In this document: one piece after another, positions 1 to 6,363 of the stretch
How the letters are laid out: every line of letters starts with the position of its first letter
Position numbering within the stretch: position 1 is the stretch's first letter
NCBI GenBank assembly: GCA_964571815.1
Contig: CAZNDN010000138.1
Coordinates: 1-10,496, forward strand
Length of the DNA: 10,496 bases
Origin: CAZNDN01 sp964571815
Lineage (GTDB): Bacteria > Fibrobacterota > Chitinivibrionia > Chitinivibrionales > WJKA01
Reading direction: 5' to 3'
Position numbers and translations under genes: made by a program
The notes under the pieces: generated by a model
What the model was told of the DNA's origin: nothing
Database searches by the model: none
What the model saw: the letters and a program-made list of their open reading frames with translations, nothing else

Positions 1-358
1 CCGAAAATCAGCACCAGAAAAGGTGCGACAAATAGAGTATTCCTCAGAGCTGGGGGGATGGAGGCCGGCAAGGAGGACAGTGGATCGGGGACAGAGTCGC
101 AAATACTGCAGTTACCCGCGGAATTACGGCAGGAAACGGCATGTCGGCACGGCCCCCCCCCGGGCGGATTCCAATGTCTTCCGTTTGTTCCCTATGGTGA
201 GATGAGTTCGTTATCCGAGAGGACGGCGCAATAGATCGCTCGTCCGGATCGCAGCAGGAGCGGTCGGAAATCTGGATTGGTCCACGTTGAAATCCGGCCG
301 GCTCCGGGGCTCAAGGTAAAAGGCCCTTGAGAGACGGCCTCACGCGATCTCAGCCGGC
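1..358. other. left-edge stretch without a recognisable gene
   Basis: I find no supportable coding or RNA gene here. One plus-strand frame is open from base 1 to a TAG at 232-234, but its translation has low complexity (PPP, clustered R/S/G), resembles no family I know and has no visible start, so it is most likely chance. A GTG-started reading frame at 23-205 has no Shine-Dalgarno and no family resemblance. A run of nine C lies at 153-161. No tRNA T-loop, RNase P, tmRNA or SRP-like signature is visible. The right end is the downstream flank of the minus-strand TPR gene. Confidence 0.5.
310..331 (-). terminator. possible weak terminator hairpin after the TPR gene
   Basis: A perfect 7-bp inverted repeat (CTCAAGG at 310-316, CCTTGAG at 325-331, 8-nt loop) lies 28 nt beyond the stop codon of the minus-strand TPR gene. 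The loop, read on the minus strand, contains TTTT, but no T tract follows the stem, so an intrinsic terminator is only weakly supported. It may equally be an mRNA 3'-end stabilising stem. Confidence 0.25.
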
Positions 359-1105
359 TCAGTTACCGGCCTCTGAGAGCAGTTCCCGGGCTTCCTTCTT
401 GAGTTGTTTGTGCTGATGGTTGGTGATCGGCAGGTCAGCGGCCTGCCGGAGGTGTTTTCGCGCGGCATCGTCCTCGCCCATGGCCAGGAGCGTCTTGCCG
501 AGTTCGAGATGTGCGAAAATGTTGCGGTCGTTGAGCGTGACGGCCTTCCGGAGGTATTCTTCCGATTGCTCAAGGGTCCCTTCGGGTGCGCTGCCGAAAA
601 TCGTTCGGGCGAGAAACTTGAGAACGTCGTTGCTTTGTGCTACATGACGGTAGTAGCTGCCGAGGACTACGTATGCCGGATCATAGTCGGGGTCCAACTC
701 GATTGCCCGCTTCGCTCTCCCCTCGATTGTCTTTGTAAGCTCGACCTTTTCCCGTGGGCCTGCGAAAAGCGCAAGGTTTCCGGCCGCGGCCGCCATCATG
801 AAATGACTCATCATCGAGTCGGGATACCGCTTCACCAGCGTATCGGCATACTGATAGGCACTCCGGTAGTTCGTGCCGGCCTCTTTGCCTCCCGCATCTT
901 CACCGACATCGTTGTACGCCCGCGCCGTCTTCATGAGCGGCTCGTAGGCTTCGGGGCATTTCCCGCGGGCGTCGAGGTAGCGTTGCAGTGCCCCGCGATT
1001 GTCGAAGCGCTCGTACAGGCTGTCGCCACGGGCAATGAGAGAATCGCACGCAGCATCGGCGGCGGCCCAGATGAAAAGGATAATGACGGGGAGACGGGAT
1101 TGCAT
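359..1105 (-). CDS. exported TPR protein of the RMD1-like family
   Basis: This 248-residue protein has an N-terminal signal peptide (basic start, hydrophobic core about residues 5-17, AxA-type site near 17-20), so it should be periplasmic. A Cys at residue 20 follows the core, but ADAAC is not a proper lipobox. The body is helical TPR-type sequence. Residues about 22-48 form a first helix pair. Residues 128-155 (KRAIELDPDYDPAYVVLGSY) and 179-222 (EYLRKAVTLNDRNIFAHLEL, then HLRQAADLP) are clear TPR units. The tail KKEARELL is typical of the bacterial relatives of eukaryotic regulator of microtubule dynamics (RMD1-like) proteins, whose bacterial role is unknown. Related TPR folds occur in TatT-type partners of TRAP transporters, but no TRAP genes are visible here. 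The start is supported by GAGAGG six bases upstream. It lies 155 bp downstream of the PilZ-like gene on the same strand. Family assignment is fairly secure; function is not known. Confidence 0.85.
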   Translation of the reverse strand: MQSRLPVIILFIWAAADAACDSLIARGDSLYERFDNRGALQRYLDARGKCPEAYEPLMKTARAYNDVGEDAGGKEAGTNYRSAYQYADTLVKRYPDSMMSHFMMAAAAGNLALFAGPREKVELTKTIEGRAKRAIELDPDYDPAYVVLGSYYRHVAQSNDVLKFLARTIFGSAPEGTLEQSEEYLRKAVTLNDRNIFAHLELGKTLLAMGEDDAARKHLRQAADLPITNHQHKQLKKEARELLSEAGN

Positions 1106-1220
1106 GGGAAGCCTCTCTCAGGGAGTTTGTGATACGGAGTTCCCGCCCCGCGGATCAGGTTCGGGGCGGTCGTGGTACCAAAAATACGATTGGGCAACAC
1201 GGGCGCAGGACCGGCGTCAA

Positions 1221-1241
1221 GGGCCGATTGCTGGTCGGCCC
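1221..1241 (-). terminator. 7-bp hairpin between the PilZ-like and TPR genes
   Basis: A perfect inverted repeat, GGGCCGA at 1221-1227 and TCGGCCC at 1235-1241 with a 7-nt loop, lies 20 nt past the stop of the minus-strand PilZ-like gene. A second perfect palindrome (CGAAGCTTCG, 1243-1252) lies between it and the stop. On the minus strand the stem is followed only by TTGACG, so the U tract is missing. The pair could be a weak or Rho-assisted terminator, or intercistronic structure if the two genes share a transcript. Confidence 0.3.
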
Positions 1242-1260
1242 GCGAAGCTTCGTCTCTGTG

Positions 1261-1605
1261 CTATGAAGCCTGGTCCGCGATGTACCGGCGGAGGGGGTCG
1301 TTTTCATCGGGGTCGAACTTCGTGATTTCCATACCCCATCGGGACTCGCGCCAATTGCGTTCCGACCATTTCACTGCTCCTTGACAGGAGCCGACACCCA
1401 GCGGCGTCCATGCAACGACCTTGATTTCCTCACCCGGGTACGGGTGCGCGTGGTGTCCGGCCTGCAGTGAGACGATCCTTGCTCCCGTGGCGGAGAGGTT
1501 GGCCAGGAAGCCGCAGTGGACGGTGCCCAGGCGCTCAAACCACACGGGGCAGAACTGGTCGCTGCGACGAGAACGGTTGATTGAGGTCTTGACCGAGACC
1601 GGCAT
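1261..1605 (-). CDS. small PilZ-domain-like protein
   Basis: This 114-residue cytoplasmic protein looks like a single PilZ domain, the beta-barrel fold that often binds cyclic di-GMP. Visible hallmarks are a basic stretch just before the domain (NRSRRSDQF, residues 10-18), the [D/N]-x-S-x-x-G motif as NLSATG (37-42) followed by hydrophobic GARIVSL, and a late strand with RWGMEI (89-94), the usual W/F-x-G-[MV]-[EK] ending of PilZ domains. The arginine motif is not a clean RxxxR and N replaces the common D in the second motif, so c-di-GMP binding is uncertain. I chose the ATG at 1603-1605 because GGAGGAA lies six bases upstream; an upstream in-frame ATG at 1648-1650 lacks any ribosome site. It is transcribed away from the PstS-like gene. 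No signal peptide or membrane segment is visible. Confidence 0.7.
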   Translation of the reverse strand: MPVSVKTSINRSRRSDQFCPVWFERLGTVHCGFLANLSATGARIVSLQAGHHAHPYPGEEIKVVAWTPLGVGSCQGAVKWSERNWRESRWGMEITKFDPDENDPLRRYIADQAS

Positions 1606-1611
1606 GCTGCG

Positions 1612-1618
1612 TTCCTCC
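1612..1618 (-). promoter_or_regulatory. ribosome binding site that sets the PilZ-like start
   Basis: GGAGGAA on the minus strand, six bases before the ATG at 1603-1605. It decides against the upstream in-frame ATG at 1648-1650, which has no comparable site. Confidence 0.75.
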
Positions 1619-1629
1619 GGTGGAATGTT

Positions 1630-1735
1630 TTGTTGACTCTTCTCGCGCATTGTTGAACGGGGATCGTGTTTCGTTGCCCTCTCAACACGTCATTTGAACA
1701 AGGTACCCGCCGATCCTCTCAAGGAAGCGCCGATC
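1630..1735. repeat. paired direct repeats in the divergent intergenic region
   Basis: Two short direct-repeat pairs, each with a 20-bp period: TTGTTGA at 1630-1636 and 1650-1656, and GCCGATC at 1709-1715 and 1729-1735. A period of about two helical turns places both copies on the same face of the DNA, as in operators, but short repeats like these can arise by chance. They lie upstream of the minus-strand PilZ-like gene. Confidence 0.25.
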
Positions 1736-1859
1736 TGCCGCGATCAGCGAGGTCCCCGCCTCCAGTGAAAAGATACCGAGCGCAGGTTATTAAAACCGCA
1801 GGATTGCATTAGAATTCGGTTCAGGATTCCCGCGTCACCCCGGCATCCTTCACACGATA

Positions 1860-1888
1860 CAAACCGGAATCTTACGCTTCTCTAGTCC
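1860..1888 (+). promoter_or_regulatory. Pho-box-like direct-repeat array upstream of the PstS-like gene
   Basis: Three heptamers start exactly 11 bp apart: CAAACCG (1860), CTTACGC (1871) and CTAGTCC (1882), separated by mostly AT-rich 4-bp spacers. A weaker fourth unit, TTCACAC, sits one period upstream at 1849. The array matches the one at 5684-5712 at 19 of 29 positions without gaps. Eight bases after the third repeat comes TAGATT (1897-1902), a 4/6 match to a -10 box, giving a predicted transcript start near 1908. The architecture is that of OmpR/PhoB-family sites; the regulator is not in this window. This is the most degenerate of the three arrays. Confidence 0.4.
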
Positions 1889-1901
1889 AATTACGGTAGA
1901 T

Positions 1902-3023
1902 TTGAATGTCGCGTGTCCTCAGGGCAGTCAGTGGTCGCTGAACGAGGGGAGGCTGGGGATCGTCCGAGCAGCATTCGTATGGTTTGTGGTGGGAATGGTC
2001 GAGTTGGGGGTATGCACGGAGACCATCCTCACGGGAGCAGGGGCCACCTTTCCTCATCCGCTGTACCGCTCATGGATAGAGTCGTACGGCGGGCTGACGG
2101 GCCTGCGTATTACCTATGAACCGTCGGGGTCGGGCGTGGGTATAGCGCGGCTGCGCGCGCGGGAGGTTGATTTCGGGGCTACCGATGCATTTCTTGATAG
2201 TGCCGATTTTGCTGCCATGACCGATTCGGTGCTTCACCTTCCCACGTGTGTCGGCGCGGTAGTTGTCACGTACAACCTGCCCGGCAACCCGCGGCTGCGG
2301 TTCACTCCGGAGTTGATCTGCGACATATTCCTGGGTCGCGTCAATCGCTGGTCCCACGGTCGGGTTGCCCGGCTCAACAGGGATATTGATCTGCCGGAGC
2401 AGGATATCACGGTAGTGCACCGCTCGGGCAGTAGCGGCACCACCTTCATTTTCACCTCCTACCTTACCAAAGTAAGCGCGCGGTGGAGGAAGGAAGTGGG
2501 GGCGGGAAAAGTCGTCCGATGGCCGGTGGGTATTGGTGTTGAAGGTAATCCGGGGGTGACTGAATTCGTTCGCACGATTCCCGGCAGTATTGGATATGTG
2601 GAACTGACCTATGCCGCGCGCAACAGGCTCCCTACCGGTTCGATTCGCAACGGCGCCGGAGATTTCATAGCTCCCACGCTCATGTCGGTGTCGGCCGCGG
2701 CCCGGACCGATCTTCCGGCCGACACCCGGAAACTCCTTGTGGACACCTCCGACCCGCGGGCATACCCGATAAGCGCTTTTACCTACTTGCTGTTCTACAA
2801 AGAGCAATCCTATGCCGGACGGCCGCGTCGTCGTGCCCGGCACCTGGCGGAATTGATGTGGTGGATGATTCATGCCGGCCAGAAGGATGCCGGTCGTCTT
2901 CTGTACGCTCCGCTTCCGCGGCAGGCCGTGCGGCGCGGTGAAGCCGTTCTGCGGAGCCTCACCTACGAGGGCACGCCGGTACTCGACGAGACCCGGGGCT
3001 CCCGTGAGGATGGAATTCCATGA
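1902..3023 (+). CDS. PstS-like periplasmic phosphate-binding protein
   Basis: The 373-residue reading frame encodes a PstS-type solute-binding protein, which captures phosphate in the periplasm. Signature segments are all present: GAGATFPHPLY (45-55), YEPSGSGVGI (72-81), DFGATDAF (90-97) and RSGSSGTTFIFTSYL (174-188). By comparison with E. coli PstS, the phosphate ligands T49, F50, S77, D95, R174, S178, G179 and T180 are kept. A hydrophobic signal segment lies at about residues 21-38; C38 follows LGV, a poor lipobox. The start is unsettled. TTG at 1902 has no ribosome site and lies inside the predicted promoter. GAGGGGAGG (1944-1952) ideally positions the codon ATC at 1959 (I20), which would give a compact signal peptide starting VRAAFVWF. 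The gene overlaps the kinase gene by ATGA, implying coupled translation. No PstC, PstA, PstB or PhoU gene is nearby, so it may serve sensing rather than only transport. Confidence 0.9.
   Translation: MNVACPQGSQWSLNEGRLGIVRAAFVWFVVGMVELGVCTETILTGAGATFPHPLYRSWIESYGGLTGLRITYEPSGSGVGIARLRAREVDFGATDAFLDSADFAAMTDSVLHLPTCVGAVVVTYNLPGNPRLRFTPELICDIFLGRVNRWSHGRVARLNRDIDLPEQDITVVHRSGSSGTTFIFTSYLTKVSARWRKEVGAGKVVRWPVGIGVEGNPGVTEFVRTIPGSIGYVELTYAARNRLPTGSIRNGAGDFIAPTLMSVSAAARTDLPADTRKLLVDTSDPRAYPISAFTYLLFYKEQSYAGRPRRRARHLAELMWWMIHAGQKDAGRLLYAPLPRQAVRRGEAVLRSLTYEGTPVLDETRGSREDGIP
1944..1952 (+). promoter_or_regulatory. strong Shine-Dalgarno inside the PstS-like reading frame
   Basis: GAGGGGAGG is followed after six bases by an in-frame ATC at 1959-1961, not by a standard start codon. 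The next in-frame standard codons (GTG 1986, GTG 1989, ATG 1995) would delete most of the signal peptide. The site therefore suggests a rare ATC start, or a base difference at the start codon, rather than TTG 1902. Confidence 0.45.
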
Positions 3024-5566
3024 AGCAGGGTTGGATAGTTCCGATGAGGCATTGGGCAGGGACCGTTTTTCTATTCGGCGCAAGTCTCGTGGCCACGGTC
3101 ACGGCAGCCCAAGAAACGGTGCGTGTGGGTGTATACGATTTTCAGCCCCTCTGCCGCTCCTATCCGTCGGTGCACGGTGGTGAAACGAAGGCTGAAGGCG
3201 GATTGTTTGTGGAACTGCTTCGCGGTATCGCCGAGGAAGAGGGCTGGGACCTGCGTTTTGTAGCCGGAACGCTCCATGAATGTATCGAGCGGGTGATGGA
3301 AGGATCGCTTGACCTCGCGGTTGCCGTGCCTCATCATATCGAGGACGGGGGCGGCATTGCGATGTCGAAGGAGACTATCATCTCCACCTGGGCGAGGGTC
3401 TACTCTACACAGAAATCCGACCCGCAGACGATTGTCGATATCGAAGGCCGAGCGGTTGGCGTGGTCCGGGATGACCCGTACAACCACCAGCTCCGGGACA
3501 TCGCGCACCGGTTCAATATCCAGTGTCGATTCGTTGAGTTTGTCAACTACGACAAGGTCGTCGAAGGCCTGCGGAGGGGGTGGGTTGACCTCGGGGTTGT
3601 TGATCGTCTTTACGCCGTGTCGCAACCCGGGCTGGGCGACCTGCATCTGACGCCGATCCTTTTTTCACCCGTTGCGCTTCGTTTTGCCGCGCCGCCGTCA
3701 CGGCGGGACGAGTTGATCGCCGCGCTGGATTACCACGTTGCGGCGTTGAAGCAGGATCCCGGGTCGGCGTATCACCGATTGATCAACACGGTGCTCAGCG
3801 GCGCGGATTCTCAGGTGTTCCCGGTTTGGCTCGGCTGGGCCCTGGGGGCCGGTCTGGGACTTCTGCTGTTTTTCGGGGGCGTCAGTTTGTTTCTTCGATA
3901 CAGGGTGCGCGTCAAGACCGCGGAACTGTCACGGAAGAACCAGGCTTTGCAGAAAGAAATAGGCAGGCGTGCGGAGGCCGAGGAGAATGCTCGGAATTCG
4001 GAGCAGCTCCTTCGTAAGACGTTTGCCGGCATGCGCGATGCCCTTTTGATAAGTGACGGTGGAGGGCGATGTGTCGTGGAGTGTAATGAAGCCGCGGAGC
4101 AGATGTTGCACTACCCGCGCAAGGAACTGGTCGGTCGCGAGCTTGCGTCGTTGTACGGAGGGACCCTTGATTTTGCGGAGTTTTCACGGCTGGTAAGAAC
4201 ATCCGCCGAGAAGAAGGGGTTCTTCAAGGGGGAGTCGAGGCTGGTGCGCAAAGCCGGCGACGCATTTCCCGCGGAAATAACGATTACTCCCTTGCGGGAT
4301 GAGTCCTATCGCATAATCTCCTGGGTGACCATAGCTCGTGACGCCTCGCTTCGGGAGGCGTTGCGTGAAAGTGAACACCGGCTTCGACACGCCCAGAAAA
4401 TGGAGGCAATCGGGACACTGGCCGGCGGGATCGCGCACGACTTCAACAACATTCTCATGCCGATTCTGGGGTATGCCGAGCTGCTCTCGCGTCTGATCCC
4501 CAACAAAGACGAAGCATTGCACAATTACGTGCAGCAGATTACCAAGTCGGGCAAACGAGCGCGCGACCTGGCGAGTCAGATTCTGGCTTTCGGCAGGAAG
4601 CGTGAAACGGGCCTGAACCCTCTTCGGCTTTCCCCCATTGTCAAAGAAGCCATGAAGTTGATTCGGTCGTCACTGCCTTCTACGATAAGCATCAAGATCG
4701 AAATCGAAACGGAGAACGATCTGGTGGCTGGTGATCCGACCCAGGTGCATCAGGTACTGATGAATCTCTGTGCCAACGCGGCTCACGCCATGGGCGAACG
4801 GGGCGGTGTGCTTACGGTGACTCTCAAGGATCACCGGGGACCGATGCCGGGGTGGCCGGCGGACACGGAGCTGAAGGACCGCCGTTACGTCAGGCTGAGT
4901 GTCGGCGATACGGGAGAGGGCATCCGACCCGCGGTGTTGCACAGGATCTTCGATCCCTTTTTCACGACCAAGGACCATGTTCGGGGAACGGGGATGGGCC
5001 TTGCGGTGGTGCATGGTATCGTCAAGAGCTTCGACGGGGCGGTATCCGTGGAGAATGAGCCGGGGCGTGGGGCCGTCTTTCATATCTACCTTCCCGAGAG
5101 CCCGCGGGAGGATGAAACGGTGAGCGATGCTCCGGAGGAGCAGTGGGCACGAGGCAACGGGGAGCGTGTGCTTTTTGTTGACGATGAGTACATGATTGCC
5201 GAAATGGCCGGTGATGGTCTGAGTGGTCTCGGCTACAGGGTGGTGACGGAAACGGACGGCAGGGCGGCGCTTGCTCTGTTCAAAAAGCAGCCTCACCGTT
5301 TTGACGCGGTGATAACCGACCAGACCATGCCCGGACTGACCGGGGGAGATCTTGCGAAGGAGATGCTGATAATCCGTCCCCGTCTCCCAATTGTATTGTG
5401 TACGGGATACAGTGAAACCATGTCCCGGGACAGAGCGAAGGCAATCGGGATCAGCGAGTACGTGCCCAAGCCCTGCGATCCTGTAGAGATGGGGCGGATC
5501 CTGAGGCGCGTCCTTGACCGGGAGGTCACCGAGTCCTCACCTTCCGTGCCGTGCTCCGCGGAATGA
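3020..5566 (+). CDS. hybrid sensor histidine kinase with periplasmic binding domain, PAS and receiver
   Basis: This 848-residue inner-membrane kinase has, in order: a signal peptide (1-30); a periplasmic SBP_bac_3-like venus-flytrap domain (about 32-258, with VRVGVYDF and GLFVELLRGIAEEEGW); one transmembrane helix (about 267-293); a coiled-coil linker (298-332); a PAS domain (about 333-445); HisKA with phospho-acceptor H473 in GGIAHDFNNIL; an HATPase domain with N586 (NLCANAAHA), the G1 box DTGEGI (630-635), FDPFFTT (644-650) and the G2 box GTGMG (656-660); and a C-terminal receiver (about 716-833) with D721/D722, phospho-acceptor D767, T795 and K817. All catalytic residues are present. There is no Hpt or DNA-binding output, so it must signal through a separate partner. 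The start overlaps the stop of the PstS-like gene (ATGA), with GAGGA nine bases upstream. Context suggests it senses phosphate or a related ligand, directly or through the PstS-like protein; that is inference. Confidence 0.95.
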   Translation: MKQGWIVPMRHWAGTVFLFGASLVATVTAAQETVRVGVYDFQPLCRSYPSVHGGETKAEGGLFVELLRGIAEEEGWDLRFVAGTLHECIERVMEGSLDLAVAVPHHIEDGGGIAMSKETIISTWARVYSTQKSDPQTIVDIEGRAVGVVRDDPYNHQLRDIAHRFNIQCRFVEFVNYDKVVEGLRRGWVDLGVVDRLYAVSQPGLGDLHLTPILFSPVALRFAAPPSRRDELIAALDYHVAALKQDPGSAYHRLINTVLSGADSQVFPVWLGWALGAGLGLLLFFGGVSLFLRYRVRVKTAELSRKNQALQKEIGRRAEAEENARNSEQLLRKTFAGMRDALLISDGGGRCVVECNEAAEQMLHYPRKELVGRELASLYGGTLDFAEFSRLVRTSAEKKGFFKGESRLVRKAGDAFPAEITITPLRDESYRIISWVTIARDASLREALRESEHRLRHAQKMEAIGTLAGGIAHDFNNILMPILGYAELLSRLIPNKDEALHNYVQQITKSGKRARDLASQILAFGRKRETGLNPLRLSPIVKEAMKLIRSSLPSTISIKIEIETENDLVAGDPTQVHQVLMNLCANAAHAMGERGGVLTVTLKDHRGPMPGWPADTELKDRRYVRLSVGDTGEGIRPAVLHRIFDPFFTTKDHVRGTGMGLAVVHGIVKSFDGAVSVENEPGRGAVFHIYLPESPREDETVSDAPEEQWARGNGERVLFVDDEYMIAEMAGDGLSGLGYRVVTETDGRAALALFKKQPHRFDAVITDQTMPGLTGGDLAKEMLIIRPRLPIVLCTGYSETMSRDRAKAIGISEYVPKPCDPVEMGRILRRVLDREVTESSPSVPCSAE

Positions 5567-5605
5567 GCTTCGGCCCGGGTCACTATTGCCGGACAGGGTG
5601 AGCCC

Positions 5606-5668
5606 GTGCACGTTTCGGTGCACAATGATCGGTGCCGGGCCCGCATGCGGTCGACTTGGCGATCATTG
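5606..5668. repeat. cluster of palindromes downstream of the kinase gene
   Basis: Several perfect symmetries are packed here: GTGCAC at 5606-5611 and again at 5618-5623 (12-bp period, each a palindrome, together able to form a 6-bp stem with a 6-nt loop); a 9-bp inverted repeat CAATGATCG (5623-5631) / CGATCATTG (5660-5668); and the 10-bp palindrome CCGCATGCGG (5641-5650) inside its loop. No T tract follows on either strand, only an A run at 5672-5677 on the plus strand, so this is not a standard terminator. It could be a 3'-end RNA structure of the sensor operon or a protein-binding region. Confidence 0.4.
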
Positions 5669-5683
5669 CGGAAAAAACACCTG

Positions 5684-5712
5684 CTAACAGTTATCTCACG
5701 ATTTGCTCATCC
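5684..5712 (+). promoter_or_regulatory. Pho-box-like direct-repeat array upstream of the pentapeptide gene
   Basis: Three heptamers at an exact 11-bp period: CTAACAG (5684), CTCACGA (5695) and CTCATCC (5706). The array matches the ones at 6364-6392 (18 of 29) and 1860-1888 (19 of 29) without gaps. No good -10 hexamer follows at the expected distance; AATTCT at 5719-5724 is the nearest and only a 3/6 match. If transcription starts near 5730-5735 the leader to the ATG at 5870 is about 135-140 nt. Read as an OmpR/PhoB-family operator. Confidence 0.5.
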
Positions 5713-5751
5713 GTGACCAATTCTCTTGAGTGATATTGGTGAATTCGGGGA

Positions 5752-5820
5752 GACACTGTCGCCGGAGGACGAGATTGCGGCCTTCAGTGTCCCGGCACCG
5801 ATCCGGAGTTCATCGGCCGG
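5752..5820 (+). other. potentially structured 5' leader of the pentapeptide mRNA
   Basis: Two consecutive stems can form upstream of the chosen start. The first pairs GACACTG (5752-5758) with CAGTGTC (5785-5791) and, nested inside, GCCG (5761-5764) with CGGC (5778-5781). The second pairs CCGG+CCGAT (5792-5795, 5798-5802) with ATCGG+CCGG (5812-5820), with a 2-nt bulge. They match no riboswitch class I recognise. The same bases are also open in the pentapeptide frame back to a TTG at 5726, so they might instead be coding. Confidence 0.3.
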
Positions 5821-5854
5821 CGATTCCGTCCCCGGAGGGCTTTGCCATACTACT

Positions 5855-5861
5855 GGAGGAG
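5855..5861 (+). promoter_or_regulatory. ribosome binding site that sets the pentapeptide gene start
   Basis: GGAGGAG, eight bases before the ATG at 5870. It supports this ATG over the in-frame TTG at 5726, which has no ribosome site and lies only 13 bases beyond the repeat array. Confidence 0.75.
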
Positions 5862-5869
5862 TAACGACT

Positions 5870-6319
5870 ATGGGCGGTTTCCCCGTTGATATTCCCCTGT
5901 TGCCGCCGGCCATGGATGCAACCGAGTCCCCCGGAGAGCGCACGCGTTTCCGTGGAAATCGGCGGCAGTTTGACGCTCTTATCTATAGTATGCGGAACGG
6001 CTGCGTGGACACCTGGAACGAGTGGGTACATGCGGCCGGACGATGGAGTCTGAACCTCAACGGCGCCGACCTGGGAGGCTATCGGCTCGACGGTCTTGTC
6101 TTGCGGGGGGCACACCTGAGATGTGCATGTCTCAAGCAGGCATCTTTGAGAGGAGTCGACCTTCGCGAGGCGGATCTTTCTCATGCAAACCTGATGGAGG
6201 CCGATCTGACGGACGCATTGCTTGAGGGGGCGAATCTGGTGGGGGTTACGGTCGGCGTGATGGAACTGCTGAAAGCGCAGCTCCGGGACGCGGTGATACG
6301 AGATGTCGGATTTCGATGA
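5870..6319 (+). CDS. pentapeptide-repeat protein
   Basis: From the chosen ATG the product has 149 residues and no signal peptide or membrane segment, so it is probably cytoplasmic. Residues 1-33 are Pro/Arg-rich and look disordered. A short helical cap (FDALIYSMRNGCVDTWNEWV, 34-53) leads into tandem A(D/N)Lxx pentapeptides from residue 61 to the end. ADLGG, ADLSH, ANLME, ADLTD and ANLVG are the cleanest; the last four units are degenerate (VTVGV, MELLK, AQLRD, AVIRD). Such repeats fold into a right-handed quadrilateral beta helix. The cap with WNEW is common in a widespread family of unknown function, and nothing here indicates a gyrase-protecting (Qnr/MfpA) role. The frame is open upstream to TTG 5726, adding 48 residues with an EDEIAAF segment; I prefer 5870 because of its strong ribosome site. 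The gene has its own upstream repeat array and lies between the sensor operon and the receptor gene, so co-regulation is likely but its role is unknown. Confidence 0.85.
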   Translation: MGGFPVDIPLLPPAMDATESPGERTRFRGNRRQFDALIYSMRNGCVDTWNEWVHAAGRWSLNLNGADLGGYRLDGLVLRGAHLRCACLKQASLRGVDLREADLSHANLMEADLTDALLEGANLVGVTVGVMELLKAQLRDAVIRDVGFR

Positions 6320-6363
6320 GATTCAGTGCTTTGGAGCAGCAGTGCCCGGCACGTGCCCGCCCC

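Noticed and set aside
404..1132. 242-codon open frame on the plus strand
   Set aside because: Antisense to the TPR gene. The minus-strand product has a signal peptide and TPR motifs; the plus-strand one has nothing.
1787..1815. Sigma-70-like pair TTATTA (1787) and TAGAAT (1810) with a 17-bp spacer
   Set aside because: The -35 match is only 3 of 6, and the pair lies upstream of a better-supported activator-type promoter next to the PstS-like gene. It cannot be excluded but is not worth listing as a feature.
2007..2020. Lipoprotein signal in the PstS-like protein (LGVC)
   Set aside because: The residue before Cys is V, not G, A or S, so it does not fit the lipobox; ordinary signal peptide cleavage is more likely.
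2070..3083. 337-codon open frame on the minus strand
   Set aside because: Antisense to the PstS-like gene, which retains its ligand residues; the antisense protein has no recognisable features.
5657..5670. Possible sigma-54 promoter (TGGC ... TTGC)
   Set aside because: Only 8 bases separate the GG and GC elements instead of the required 10, and the match lies inside the 9-bp inverted repeat.
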